Positions 11,909-23,981 are shown, counted from the stretch's first letter. The stretch is DNA of 64,000 nucleotides from Diadophis punctatus similis (GCA_023053685.1 JALIGW010000002.1:163944534-164008533); one strand, 5' to 3'. A program made the numbers and translations. The notes: generated by a model from the letters alone, not told the origin.

Positions 11909-12353
11909 TGCTGGGAATACTGGATCAAAAAATGGATAAGAAATATTATTATATCATATTGCATATACTCACAGCAGCCAGAATCAGCCTTACACAGTAC
12001 TGGAAACAAATCGATACACTGAAAATATAATAATTAGGAAAATCCTTGATTGTGCTGAACTAGATAAAACAACTATGGAACTAAATGAAAGAGAGGATTT
12101 GGAATACTATGAAATTTGGAGTAAATTGTACGATTGGCTTGAAAAGAGAAATCAAATTAGTAAATAATTAAATTAGTACTGATGAATCTTTTTAGTTTGA
12201 CTAGGATGTAAATAAAAATGAAAATATTACGATGTTTAGATATGTTAAAATATTATAATTGTACTAAGGAATAGCATTTAATTATGTAAATGAATAGGAT
12301 TATATAAGGATAAGATAAATGTCAATATGAAATGCTGTATTATAACCCTAGAG

Positions 12354-13163
12354 CAGCGGTTCTTAACCTTTTTAGTGGTCCGCACCCCCTAGAATCTGAA
12401 AATAAGCTCTTGCACCCCCTTAAAAATGTGTGTATATTTTTTATTTAAGAAAAAACATTTATTGCATAAACAAATGCCGTGTTTATTTACTATATAACAT
12501 TATTATATTATATATTATATATTATATATTATATATTATATATTATATATTATATATTATATATTATTATATATTATAATATTATATTATATTAATTATA
12601 TATTATATTATATTATATTATATTATATTATATTATATTATATTATATTATATTATATTATATTATATTATATTAATTATATTATATTATATTATATTAT
12701 ATTATATTATATTATATTATATTATATTATATTATATTATATTATATTATATTATATTATATTATATTATTATATTATATTATATTATATTATATTATAT
12801 TATATTATATTATATTATATTATATTATATTATATTATATTATATTATTATATTATATTAATTATATTATTATATTATGTTATATTATATTATATTATAT
12901 TATATTATATTATATTATATTATATTATATTATATTATATTATATTATATTATATTATATTATATTATATTATATTATATTATTATATTATATTATATTA
13001 TATTATATTATATTATATTATATTATATTATATTATATTATATTAACATAAAAACACGGTTGCCTCATTCGCATTTTTTTTAATTAATGAAATTTCTCTC
13101 ACACCCCTGGAAATGCTCTCTCGCACCCTCAGTGGTGCACGCACCCCAGGTTAAGAACTACTG
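12354..13163. mobile_element. hAT element with a huge (TATTA)n expansion, TSD ccctagag
   Basis: Ends cagcggttcttaacctttt and ccccaggttaagaactactg, flanked by perfect ccctagag (12346-12353, 13164-13171) and inserted in the L1 3' UTR. The outer parts carry the related motifs gcaccccctagaatct and cgcaccctcag. The interior is almost entirely an AT pentanucleotide microsatellite (12490-13045). Confidence 0.88.
12490..13045. repeat. (TATTA)n microsatellite, about 555 bp
   Basis: Nearly pure pentamer with a few phase breaks (e.g. 12591, 12674, 12770, 12847-12880). Lies wholly inside the hAT at 12354-13163. Confidence 0.95.
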
Positions 13164-13392
13164 CCCTAGAGGTTATGTATTGTATTCTGTATTGTGTTGT
13201 CAAGTCGTGTCTATTTTTTGTATATGTCTTTTTTATGTCACTTTTCTAAATGTAAATACTCAAATAAAAACTGAAAAAAGATACTGCTGAAGCTCTGGTT
13301 AATCTATAGAATGTTGAAATGGACTGATCACTTGGCACTATAGAATAGAATAGAACAACAGAGTTGGAAGGGACCTTGGAGGTCTTCTAGTC

Positions 13393-14701
13393 CACAGGTC
13401 ACCAACTGGTGGTCCACGGACCACTGGTGGTCTGCGAGAAAATTTTGGTGGTCCATGGAGAAATCTTGGTAAATGGCATCCGGTCCGGGGAGCAGCTGGA
13501 GTTCGCTGTCCATTGCGGAATCGATGGACACTTGCCTTCCGATGTCAGTGGCCCTTGGTGGAGACGAATCTACTGCTGCTCTGGGGCTGAGAAGGGGGGC
13601 AGCAGCAGCGGCAGGGCTCCGGAAGGCAAGGGTATGTCCCGGAGCTGCACATGCACTCTCAGACCCCCCTTGGAACCAGAGGAGCAGCTGCAGCAGCTAC
13701 CGCCAGCTTCTCAGGGGCCTCGTGGTGGTGGGCTTCGCTGCAAGCTGGCATCCCTGCCCGAACTGGCTGCGGGCTTCGCGACGCCCATCCTGGCGCTTCC
13801 CCTTAAATAAGTCACCTTTTCCTAAATGCTCAGCTGGTACTCAAAGCCTCCCGAGAAAATGAGACAGTGGAAGCTGTGTGGGGCTTTCCCCTGCTTGAGC
13901 AGCCATGAGCCCCCATGGCCTGGGCCAAGGGAAGCGCCGGCAGGTCTCCAGCCTGCCTGGTCCCGCCCTTAGAGGCTGGCAGCAGCTGCTGCGGCTGCTC
14001 CTCTGGTTCCGTGGGGTGTGTGAGAGTGCCGCCGCCCCCCCTTCTCAGCCCCAGAGCAGCAGAAGCTGTGTCTCCACCAAGGGCCGCCCGCCCACCCACT
14101 GGCCACCAACCTCCCAGGGGACCGGGCAGGCTGGAGACCGGCTGATGCTTCCCTTGGTCCAGGCCATGGAGGCTCATGGCTGCTCAAGCGGGCTTCGCAA
14201 AGCCCGCAGTTGGGTCGGGCAGGGATGCCGGCAAAGCCCACCACCACAAGGCCCATCCGTGCAATAGGCTGCGCTATCCCGGCCCTGCTCAACCGCGCTT
14301 CTTAGCTGGGCATCGCTGCTGGCTTCCAGCCCATCCACCCTCGAGTGAAGTGGGTGGCATGAAGAGACAATTGGCTGCGCTTCCCCTCCCAGCCTTCCTC
14401 ACTGGGCGCTGCCGCCCTGCCCAGCTCTGCCCACTGCCACTTTCCACAAACTTCCTGGGAGTGAGGGGCGGGCCGGAGCACCCAGCACACCCATCCGCCG
14501 GCTCTCCAGGCAGCACCACTGTCTCCTTGCCCTGCCAAGGCCCCTGCCCCGGAAGTGCCCAGCCCCGGAAGGTCCCGGAGCCAAAGATGAGAGGGGCAGC
14601 AGCGGCACCAGGCCGCCCGCCCTCTGAGAGCACTTTCTTCCTTCTCCCGCTGCCGAGAAAGAAAGAAAGAAAAAGAAAGAAAGAAAGAAAGAAAGAAAGA
14701 A

Positions 14702-14777
<76 letters not shown>

Positions 14778-15581
14778 AAGAGGAAGGGATATAGAGACAA
14801 GAGAGGAAGGAAAGGAAAGGAAAGGAGGAAAGAAGAGAAAAGGAACGGAAAGGAAAGAGAAGGAAAGGAAAGAAGGAAAGGAAAGGAAAGAAGAAGGAAA
14901 GGAAAGGAGGAAAGAAAAGGAAAGGAAAGGAAAGAGAAGGAAAGGAAAGAAGGAAAGGAAAGAAGAAGGAAAGGAAAGGAAAGGAAAGGAAAGGAAAGGA
15001 AAGGAAAGGAAAGGAAAGGAAAGGAAAGGAAAGGAAAGGAAAGGAAAGAAGGTAAGGTAAGGTAAGGTAAGGTAAGGTAAGGTAAGGTAAGGTAAGGAAA
15101 GGAAAGGAAAGGAAAGGAAAGGAAAGGAAAGGAAAGGAAAGGAAAGGAAAGGAAAGGAAAGGAAAGGAAAGGGGGGAGGCGAGGGGAGGGACTACAGCTA
15201 CAACTCTGGAATATGGAACTGACTTTCCCAACAATATCAGCAAGCCACCGTCAAATAAGCTTCAATTGTTTTGTAATAATTACACTAACTTAAATGATTT
15301 TGTTACAATTAAAACAACTTTTAAAGATGTTGTTATGATTAAATAAGCATTTATAATTTTGTTATATTAAATAGGTGCATTTCATATTAATAAAATGGAA
15401 GTTCTCTGATCATTATTTTACAAATGTATTTATCTTTTCAAAAAAATTCATATTACTGGTCTGCGGAACTTAAAATTATGAATTAGGATCCGTGGGATTT
15501 AAAATTATGAATTTAGTGGTCAACGGGATTTAAAATTATGACTTTGGTGGTCCCTGAGGTCCAAAAGGTTGGGGACCCCTG
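13393..15581. mobile_element. 2.2-kb fold-back hAT element, TSD ttctagtc
   Basis: Ends cacaggtcaccaactggtgg and aaggttggggacccctg are inverted, flanked by perfect ttctagtc (13385-13392, 15582-15589). The interior is CpG-rich from 13480 to 14640 with several inverted repeats: about 13555-13600 pairs with 14030-14090, about 13725-13790 with 14190-14255, and about 13870-13970 with 14105-14190. A purine microsatellite follows (14656-15172). 15300-15540 has diverged copies of ttaaaattatgaatt. No transposase seen; non-autonomous. Confidence 0.85.
14656..15172. repeat. Polypurine microsatellite (GAAA)n, (GGAAA)n, (GGTAA)n
   Basis: Successive blocks: GAAA (14656-14760), a GATA stub (14760-14776), irregular GGAAA/GAAGG (14800-15050), GGTAA (15050-15096), GGAAA (15097-15170). 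The long SFPFL-repeat open frame on the minus strand is a by-product. Confidence 0.95.
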
Positions 15582-15725
15582 TTCTAGTCCAACCCCCTGC
15601 TTAGGCAGGAAACCCTACACCACTTCAGACAAATGGTTATCCAACATTTCTTAAAAACTTCCAGTGTTGGAGCATTCACAACTTCTGGAGGCAAGCTGTC
15701 ATTTCTAAGTACCCCCTCCTTCCAG

Positions 15726-16482
15726 TAGAGCTCAATCTCAATCATTAGTTTCTTGGTTTACCAAGCAAACAAGAGCAATGAAGTGCATGAGTAGGTTGGA
15801 ATGCAAATGGAGAAACTTTCACAATGAATTGGTTTGAACATGGAATAAGTTCCTTCTTCAGGCTGGCTTGAGAACACGTTTTGTGGTAGTGAGTATAGGC
15901 AACACACTTACATTTCTTCTTCCTCTGCACCTATACACAATAGGCCAGTGATGCTATGCCACATTAGTCTATTTTCTGTCAAGAGGTTGAGAGAAGGAAT
16001 TGATGGTAACTATGAGAATTTTCTGTCATTCTTTGTGCACAAAGTTGATCTGATTCACCTTAATTTGGACTCCTGTACTGAGGCAACCTTTAAGGAAGAA
16101 AGCTTGGTAAGGTGCTTGTCAGGTTCAAGTGATTTCCTTTCAACTTGTAGCGCTTGAGGTAGACAGAATGTAGACAGGTGGAGAAATAAGAGCCACTACT
16201 TATTTATTTGATCCTTGCCTTATTGGATGATTAAATCAGCCCAGCTGAGACTGACCCATAGTTAAGGAAACACAGGATGTATTCCTATAAACCACTAGTC
16301 ATAAAAAAAAAACCTCAACACCCTTTATTTTAAAAGCCATTTTGACCCAGAAAAACTAATTATAGTTCAAACTCAAATATTCTATTTTGAGGCAAGGTGA
16401 TTGAGAATGCAGTGGCCTCACAGCTATAGACTGTAATTGGATTAAACTGATTTTTCTAGAGCCACAATTCATCTGGGATACG
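15726..16482. other. Intergenic DNA, nothing recognised
   Basis: May include decayed CR1 sequence at its left edge. No supported gene. Confidence 0.4.
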
Positions 16483-16490
16483 GTACTGAG

Positions 16491-16818
16491 CAGGGGTGGG
16501 TTCCTACCGGTGCGGACCACTACGTGCGCACCGGTAGCAGCCCACTGATGATGTAATTTTTATTGGAATTTCTTGCGATTTTTCCTGGTTTGGATGGCTT
16601 CTCCTTGTCCTCTGCTTTGAAAAAAAGCCCTCCCACCCGCCCCCGGGTTAATACCAACCTTTATTTCTTCATACGAAGCACAGCTGAGCAGCTCCTCAGC
16701 TGTGTTTTGGGCTGTAATGTCCTTCTGAGCATGCACGGAAGTGAAATCGTGCAATGGGACATGCGCGCGCATGAAATGTTGTGATGCGCACCGGTAGCAA
16801 AGGTAACTGGAACCCCTG
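16491..16818. mobile_element. Non-autonomous hAT, TSD gtactgag
   Basis: Ends caggggtgggttcctaccgg and aactggaacccctg, flanked by perfect gtactgag (16483-16490, 16819-16826). The gtgcgcaccggtagca motif occurs near both ends. Same family as 318-1080. Confidence 0.85.
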
Positions 16819-16829
16819 GTACTGAGGCT

Positions 16830-17640
16830 GATTTGGTCTGCCATATGCTGGAAATTGGAAGATGGAACACAATCCTGCCAGTTCTCCTGGACCGCTCAGT
16901 ATCTTTCAATACCATCAATACCATGGTACCCTTGGAGGTACTGTTTTGATGTGGTTCTAATCCTTCCTATAAGGTCATATTCAAAATGCTAGAGAATTAC
17001 AATTTCTATGTCAGTGACTTATGCTTTCCCCAGGTCTCTATTTTATCTCTACAGTTTTTAACATATAAATGGAAATGTGTGGGAGAGGCCATCTGGAGCT
17101 TAAGAGTTAGGTACCATTAGTAAACTGGTGGCATTCAGTGCTACTGATCCTTACCCTCTAACTCCAAGGAAGCAATCAGTACATACAAAGCTGCCTAATC
17201 TCAATAATGGATCAGAGAGAACAAGCTGAAATTAAATCAAGATAAAATGGAGGTGATCTTAATAAGGAAAAACCTGGACTTAGAGGCTAAGATGAAAATT
17301 TGCAGTTTAGTGTGTTTTCTGATACCTAACTTGCACTTGGAAATGCCACTGTGACAAGGAGCACATTTGTACAATCATGACTCAGCAATAGTTACCTATA
17401 CTTTGGTTACAACCCACCTGAACTATTGCAATCTGCTTATACGGGGACATAATTGAAAGTGCCCATAACTTGAAAATAATACAAACTGCAGCAGCTAGGC
17501 TGCTGGTGCAGGCTACAGGTATTGTATGGTTCCTTTCCTGAAATATTTGCACTGGTTATCAATTGACTATTCAATTGGCTACTGTTCAAAATGTTGTTAT
17601 TGATCTAGAAAGTCCTAAACAACGTAGTTTCTACTTGTAA
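16830..17640 (+). mobile_element. Ancient L2-like LINE remnant
   Basis: Translated in pieces, the + strand gives fragments typical of L2 reverse transcriptase: IRENKLKLNQDKMEVIL near 17215 and the downstream IIQTAAARLL near 17480, then a degraded LHWLPV-type region. Many stops and frameshifts; long dead. Confidence 0.6.
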
Positions 17641-17644
17641 GACT

Positions 17645-19690
17645 GCTTTTTTATTTTATTTATTTATTTGTTTGTTTGTTTGTTTGTCAAACAAATATAA
17701 GATAGCAGGTATAGGTATAAACATAAACATAAGCAAAGTAAGTACAGATAAATGAGGAAAATAGGACAGTAAGACAGGGACGGTAGGCACAATGGTGCGT
17801 TTATGCACGCCCCTTACAGACCTCTTAGGAATGGGGTGAGGTCAACATTAGACAGTCTAAGGTTAAAGTTTTGGGGTTTGGGGAAGAAACCAGAGAGTCA
17901 GGTAGTGCATTCCAGGCATTGATCACTCTATTGCTGAAGTCGTATTTTCTGCAATCGAGTTTGGAGTGGTTTACATTAAGTTTGTATCTATTGTATGCTC
18001 TTGTATTGTTGCGGTTGAAGCTGAAGTAGTCATTGACAGGTAGGACATTGTGGCAGATGATTTTATGAACTACATTTAGATCAGATAGAAGGTGACGTAG
18101 TTCTAAATTGTCTAAGCCCAAAATTTCAAGTCTGGTGGAATAAGGTATTCTGTTGCGAGCAGAGGAGTGGAGGACTCTACTTGTGAAATATTTCTGGACT
18201 CTCTCGATTGTATTAATGTCCGATATGCAGTGCGGGTTCCAGAAAGGTGAGCTGTATTCGAGAATTGGTCTAGCGAATGTTTTGTATGCTCTGGTTAGCA
18301 GTGTAATATTGCCAGAAAAGAAGTTACCCAAGATTAGATTAACAACTCTTAGTGCCTTTTTGGCAATGTTGTTACAGTGAGCTCTGGCACTTAGGTCATT
18401 AGATATGAGTACTCCAAGGTCCTTGACAGAGTGAGGGTCGTCTACAAGGTTGTGTCCTCCAAGCTTGTATTTTGTGTTCTGATTCTTTTTACCAATGTGT
18501 AAGACAGAGCATTTGTTGGTTGATATTTGAAGTTGCCAAATGTTTGACCATTCTGATACATAGTCAAGGTCTTTTTGAAGGGTAGCAGCATTGTCAATGG
18601 TGTTAAATAGTTTAACATCATGGGTGAAGAGAACAGTTGCTTATAATATGATCACAAAGGTCGTTTATGTAAAGTATGAAGAGTGTTGGTCCTAGAACGC
18701 TGCCTTGAGGGACACCACTGTTGACATGTGCAGGATTTGATAGGGAACTCCCTATTTTAACCACTTGTCTGTTTGACAGGAACACAGCTATCCAATCATG
18801 TAGGGGTCCAGAGATGCCATAAGATTTTAGTTTCAGAAGTAGTTTGTTGTGTACCACTGAATCAAAGGCTTTACAAAAGTCTATGTAAATTGCATCTATT
18901 GCTTTACCCTGATCAAGTTGTGTAGTCCATATGTTTCTGCAGTGTAGGAGTTGAAGATTACAGGATAATTTTTTTCCTGAAACCAAATTTTTTGTTAGAG
19001 AGTAGGTTGTTAGTTTCTAAGTGGAGGGTAATGGATAGGTTTATGATTGATTCCATGACTTTGCAGGTGACCAATGAGATTGGTCTGTAATTGTCAACGT
19101 TACTTGGATCTCCTTTTTTGAAGATAGGGATGACTGTGGCTAGTGACCATAAGTTGGGTAAGGAACTAGTCCTGAAGGATTTTTCAAAAATTATGCTTAG
19201 AGGTTCAGCTATGGCTGTGGAGAGCTTTTTAAAGAAGTATGCACATAGCCCATCAGGTCCAATTGATAGAGATGGTTTGAGGTTGTGTAATGCCTTTTCA
19301 ACGTTATCTCCTGTAAAATTGATTTGTGTTAGATCATTGTAGTTATTTGAGGTACGACTAGGGAATATTGGGCATGAGCCATTGCTGTTTACAAAGACTG
19401 AGCCGAAGAATGTGTTAAAGAGGTTGGCTTTAATGGCTTCGTCATTATAGTCTTTACCATTTGGTCCTTTAAGGGGTGGGATGGATCTCGAGTCTTTGAG
19501 TTGGTTGTTTACAAAGTTATAGAAGGCACGGGTGGATTTTGTGCGCAGGTTTTCTTCTTGATTGATGTGATAATTGGTGCATTCAGTTTTTATTTGGTGG
19601 CATAGATTTTTGTAGCGGCTTTTAAAGTTAGCAACATAGCCAGTTTTGTTTTTTCACCAAATAGATTTTTTTTTACTGGAGCTTTCTTAT
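17645..19690 (-). mobile_element. CR1-family LINE, 5'-truncated and broken
   Basis: Minus-strand coding remnants of a CR1-type reverse transcriptase. In order (right to left): IPIFKKGDPSNVDNYRPISL (about 19060-19130), AIYIDFCKAFDSVVHNKLLL (about 18835-18895), GVPQGSVLGPTLFILYINDL (about 18670-18730), a C-terminal block with YKTFARPILEYSSPFWNP (about 18240-18295), ending near 17825. The 3' UTR to about 17645 ends in a (TTTG/TTTA)n-type run. A frameshift lies just after YINDL, and the following catalytic box reads FTHDVKLF instead of the family FADD, so the enzyme is dead twice over. Confidence 0.9.
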
Positions 19691-21569
19691 TTTTATGGGT
19701 AATTTGTTTTTCTTGGTTTTTCCCACTATGAACTAAGCCAACTAACTACTCATATCAGCAGGAGCAGCCCTTCCAAAGATATATGAAAAGACCTCCTATG
19801 TGGTATCCATACTATGGACAAATGGCTCCTACTCTTCAAGTCTTTAGGTAGTCGACCCAATACATCTTTCTGTCAAGCTTTTAATTGTTAATAATTAGGA
19901 TTCTAATTGCTTTAGTCCCATTCTGTACTTTCTTAACAGTCAAGTTGCCCTGATTGTTAGTTTATTTATTTTATTAAATTTATATCCCTCCCACCACAGG
20001 AAATTAACAATAAAATAAAATTCTACATAAAGCAATGCTGCATATTATTTTTTCTTAATATTCTACTTGATATTCAATGAATGATTGTCATTCTTCTATT
20101 TTGTACCACCTTTTCTTGTCTCCATTCTTCTCATGCATCCTTGGAAGTCCAATCTCAAAAGTTAAATTGGAATTGATTGATACAAGCAGCTAAAAGTTAT
20201 GTTGTGGTACAAGAGTATAATGATAGTAACTCTTTATACAAAATATTTATTCATCTCTAGTTTGATTATGAAAGTGGTTTCACCCCCTAATCCTCGAAGT
20301 CACTATGATAGTCTTCACTATTAAGAAACTAAAATCAGTGTCCTGACCCATGTTGTCACAGATACCGCAGCAGCAGCAACAAAAACATATCCATTCCTTG
20401 CTAAAAGAAAGAAAAGCAAATTGATTAGTCCATACAGACCATTTCTTTATATTGCCTACCTCTATGCACAATACTCTGATCAATTTTTATGAAAGGAAGC
20501 TGAAGAGCTGTCAAACCATATTTCATCTTGCAATTTTGGTTAACGTGGCTTTAGTAGGATGTGGGGTAAGCAAAAGTAGGGAATCACCACAGAGTTGCAA
20601 AAACAAATGACCTTTCTAGCAGTTTCAATAATTGACTGAATTGTAGAAGAGGAAATGACGTTACAGTATGAAATCACAGCCAATCCTGGAGCAATGAAAG
20701 CATTTGGGAAGTGACTTCAGCCTCTAATGAATCTTCTTGTGGAGAAAGAAGGATAATTTCCCGTTTTATTTTTTGAGGTGATAAACATCCTCTTTCTTGA
20801 ACTACCCTATCAGAGTTGTAAAAAAAATTCATTATTTCTTTGGTGACCTCAAGGGGAGGACAGATTTTTACAGCTATACATATGGTAGCTCTATTTTTTT
20901 CTTTCAAAGTTTTCAAAAATATGCTTACTATTCATAGGTTACCAAAATATTAGGAAGTAAATAAATTGAAAATGGAATAAGATGCACATCAAGAATGTAA
21001 GATTTTGTTTTATTGAGAGGAAAAACAAAACAAAATGAAACCAAACTTAAAATGTATTTCAGCCATTTTGCCAAATATGCATATTGACAACATGGGATAA
21101 CTTAAGAAAAAAAATTAAATGTACATTGATATGTTCACCTCAATAAGCTCTGCAAAGAAAATAAATGTAAAATAATAAAATACCTTCATTTTGAAGTATA
21201 GTGTCACAGAAATATAATGACTTAATAAACGCATTAGAATTAAGATATCCTTAATTTTGTTGTTGCTTAGCTTTACTCTGTAGAACTGCTTTGAAAATCT
21301 TTTGCTGAGTAGTAGTGCAGTTTTTGCTGAGTATACTGAGGAGTATATTATTCCTATACAGCTGAATTCCAGAGGTCAAAAATCCCAGTTTCTGGAAAGG
21401 ACAAATGGCAGCCAAACTGGATTGAGACAATATGGTAAGTTATAAAGCTTGGTTAAAGCATATTATGTGACAAGGGACACATGCATGCTGAGTTTCTTTA
21501 GAATCAAAGGATTGGTAGGACAACCAATTTAAAAGTATAAATCCTCAGATGATTGAAACAAATATTTTC
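19691..21569. other. Intergenic DNA, mostly unrecognised
   Basis: A LINE-tail-like stretch near 19960-20010 (ttatttattttattaaattt). Otherwise no supported gene or repeat. Confidence 0.45.
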
Positions 21570-21890
21570 AACCTTTGTTTGAAAACCTCCAGTAATGGAG
21601 CACCTGCAAATCTAGGAAGCAGGAAATTCCTCCTCATTTTGAATCTCTCTCGGTAATGCTTGTATCTATTACTTCTTGTCCCACTCATAAACACTGCAGC
21701 CCTAAAGTACTGAAAAACCACTATCATGTCTCTTTTTAGCCTTCTTTCTTAAACTAAATTTATTCAGGCATTTTAATTATTCTTCATAGGATTTTGCGTC
21801 ATACTTGTTGCTCTTCTTTGCATTCTTTCCTCAGTAATTCTTTGCATTCTTTCCTCAGTAATTCTCAGTATAGCATGCCTTGCTTGCAGC
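21570..21890 (-). repeat. CR1-like LINE 3' remnant
   Basis: tttgaaaacctccagtaatg, cctcctcattttgaatctct and ttagccttctttcttaaact match the CR1 3' layout also seen at 15590-15725. It contains a perfect 24-bp tandem duplication (21814-21837 and 21838-21861). Confidence 0.55.
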
Positions 21891-22783
21891 ATGGTATAGG
21901 CATAATAAAGTCTTCTTGGATTGATCATGGGTATTTATGTTACAGTACTTATAACCCACCCTCTCCCAAAGGATTCTGGGTGGCATAAGCCAGATATTAT
22001 GGTTACAAACTGTGTTGTATGTTATATAAGCCCAGCCATGCGTGGCTCATTAGTTAAACAATCCATGGCTCTGTCACAGACTCATTTCCAGTCCCAGGAA
22101 ACCCACAGTGATGTGGCTTTTTCGCACATCTTCCTCACCTGAGCTAGCTTCTACTATGCCTAAAGTTTGATTTAGACTTGTCCACAACTGTGTGATCTAC
22201 GCATAGGGTCACATACCCACATACTTATGCTGTGAAGGGTTGATAGGTAAGCATAGGGTGCAAATAATTGCAGATGGGGCGATGTGTACAACCCCCAAAT
22301 CTCAACTACCGGTATGCATTGTGCGGAGGTGCGTGTCTGAATGCTGATTGGTTCATCCAACTTCGTGTTGATGCTTTGCTGTTTGAGCACCCCCTAGCCA
22401 GAACATTAACATTACATTTGCAGAAATATAAATGCAACATATATGCAAATATCTCTGAACAACAGATGCATACCTTCCCTGATATGCAGTGACACAAAAG
22501 TCTAGCACAATCTTTACCCAGAACGGCAACCTTGAAAACATGGTCTATCTTTCTATTCTATGCAGACTAAAAATCCTCTCCTGAAAGATGTTAAGGGGAA
22601 AAGAATCAGGCCACCTTCACGGCAGCCCCTTTATTTTGGAACACTTTGTTCCATCCCAGGTTAGCATGAGGACTTCTTTTCTGGGAAAAAAGATAAAAAT
22701 GTTTTTCCAACAGACCTTTAGGCAAAAAGTATAATTTAATTGAGAGCGGCTGACCCAGGGACTATTTTCCTTCAGAGACTACC
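21891..22783. other. Intergenic DNA, nothing supported
   Basis: A short LINE-tail-like piece at 21945-21985 (cccaaaggattctgggtggc). No gene. Confidence 0.4.
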
Positions 22784-22785
22784 TA

Positions 22786-23171
22786 CAGGCAGTCCTTGAC
22801 TTGCAACAGTTCATTTAGTAACCGTTCAAACTTTCAGCGGCACTGGAAAACGTGACTTATGACCATTTTTCACGCTTACGACCATTTCAGCATCCCCATG
22901 GTCCTGTGATCAAAATTCAGATCCTTCGCAACTGACTGACGGTTGTAGTTTCCTGATGTCATGTGATCACTTCTTGCGACCTTCCGACAAGCAAAGTCAA
23001 TGGGTAGGTCAGATTCACTTAACAACTGTGTCACTAACTTAATAACTGCAGTGATTCACTTAACAACTGTGGCAAGGAAGGTTGTAAAATGGGGCATAAT
23101 TCATTTAACAAATGTTTCACATAGCAACATAAATTTGGGGCTCAATTGCGATCTTAAGTTGAGGACTACAG
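22786..23171. mobile_element. TA-flanked MITE (Tc1/mariner type), copy B
   Basis: Ends caggcagtccttgacttgc and cttaagttgaggactacag, TA on each side. Same element as 5409-5795 and 58950-59335; internal motifs acttatgaccatttttcac and ttcacttaacaactgtg are shared. Confidence 0.8.
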
Positions 23172-23173
23172 TA

Positions 23174-23760
23174 CTTCTATGTTTTATCCTGTCCATTTTC
23201 AATGTTTTATTGTTTGTGGTTTTATTTTATTGTTAGCCACATAAAATTGTAGGGATAATTATATATACATGTATAAATAATGGCTGCATTGTTCCAGGAA
23301 TCATAAGGGATGTATCCAAACAGCACTATAAATATCCCTTTACTTTTGAAAATTTCTGAAGAGCTTTCACTTCGTTATTCATTTATCCTCATTTTGGAGA
23401 GAAAACAATGATCACATCATGTAACTCACAGAAGGAACAGTGATTAATCTTTGATTTAATACACAAGATTCATACTAAGTTTCTTTCCTTTCTGTATGAA
23501 ATAGCATAGTTCTCCAATTTCTGGGTTTGGTTTTGCCTACCTCTTCATCAGAGAAAAAGTGATGAACTTATGAGGGCAGTATATGTGTATGTCTTTATGT
23601 CTATGTATATATGTATGCATCTATGTGTGTGTATGTGTATGTATATATGTATGGACGTACATATACACACACAAATAATATAACTGATAGAAATAGGTAC
23701 AAGTGGCTTAATCTAGTTTACCAGAATACTAGTCACACGATTCTCACGACATGTTCCTAA
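23174..23760. other. Upstream flank of CSNK1A1, with a (TATG)-type simple repeat
   Basis: A TG/TA-rich microsatellite at 23580-23680. Otherwise AT-rich and featureless. Confidence 0.5.
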
Positions 23761-23799
23761 AGCACCTTTGCTTCAGAAAGCGCATGCGCGTGACCAGCC

Positions 23800-23828
23800 C
23801 TCCTCCTCCTCCTCCTCCTCCTCCTCCG
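23800..23828. repeat. (TCC)n microsatellite
   Basis: About nine TCC units at the upstream edge of the promoter region. The Arg- and Ser-rich frames across it are artefacts. Confidence 0.9.
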
Positions 23829-23969
23829 CCTCCTTTTTTTTTGTACTTGAAAGGTACAGTAACAAACCTTTTTTGCATGTGTGGAACGATGGTAACTGCG
23901 TAATTCTAATTCCCCTCTGTAACGGAGGGCGGGGTTTCTCAGCTTCAAAGAACAAGCCCGCCGCCTTTT

Positions 23970-23981
23970 TGCGCATGCGCA
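23970..23981 (+). promoter_or_regulatory. NRF1-type site TGCGCATGCGCA
   Basis: Perfect palindromic NRF1 consensus. Two further near-matches lie at 23780-23790 and 24062-24072, all within 300 nt upstream of the likely start of CSNK1A1. Seen directly in the sequence; binding is inferred. Confidence 0.7.

Larger units (their letters stand above)
10418..13279 (+). mobile_element. 5'-truncated L1 LINE (ORF2 3' part) with 16-bp TSD and two nested insertions
   Basis: The + strand encodes the C-terminal part of an L1 ORF2 protein: NVLPKLLYLFQTVPI, KFIWAGGKKPRIK and GGFGLPEWELYYQAAAL at 10419-11237, and the C-terminal YYHMWWTCPVIKKFW motif near 11448-11490. Frameshifts lie at about 11221-11235 and 11345-11355. 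The coding end is near 12165, followed by a 3' UTR and AATAAA at 13263 with a short A-rich tail. Perfect 16-bp duplications gatactgctgaagctc flank it (10402-10417, 13280-13295). Inside are an RTE-like fragment (11564-11908) and a hAT (12354-13163). Dead on arrival and decayed. Confidence 0.9.
13341..15725 (-). repeat. CR1-like LINE 3' end, split by a hAT insertion
   Basis: 13341-13384 (tagaatag..., gagttggaagggaccttgga) and 15590-15725 (caaccccctgcttaggcagg, cttccagtgttggagcattc) join into one CR1-type 3' end on the minus strand, ending in an (ATTCT)n stub. The gap is the hAT at 13393-15581. Confidence 0.75.

Noticed and set aside
12877..13083. 68-codon frame of repeated ILYYI
   Set aside because: Read-through of the (TATTA)n array.
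14302..15243. 313-codon minus-strand frame with long SFPFL repeats
   Set aside because: Translation of the GGAAA/GAAA microsatellite and hAT interior. The repeat unit length, not selection, keeps it open.
17825..19342. Possible functional reverse-transcriptase gene
   Set aside because: Clear CR1 motifs, but frameshifted, 5'-truncated and with a changed catalytic box; a dead element rather than a gene.
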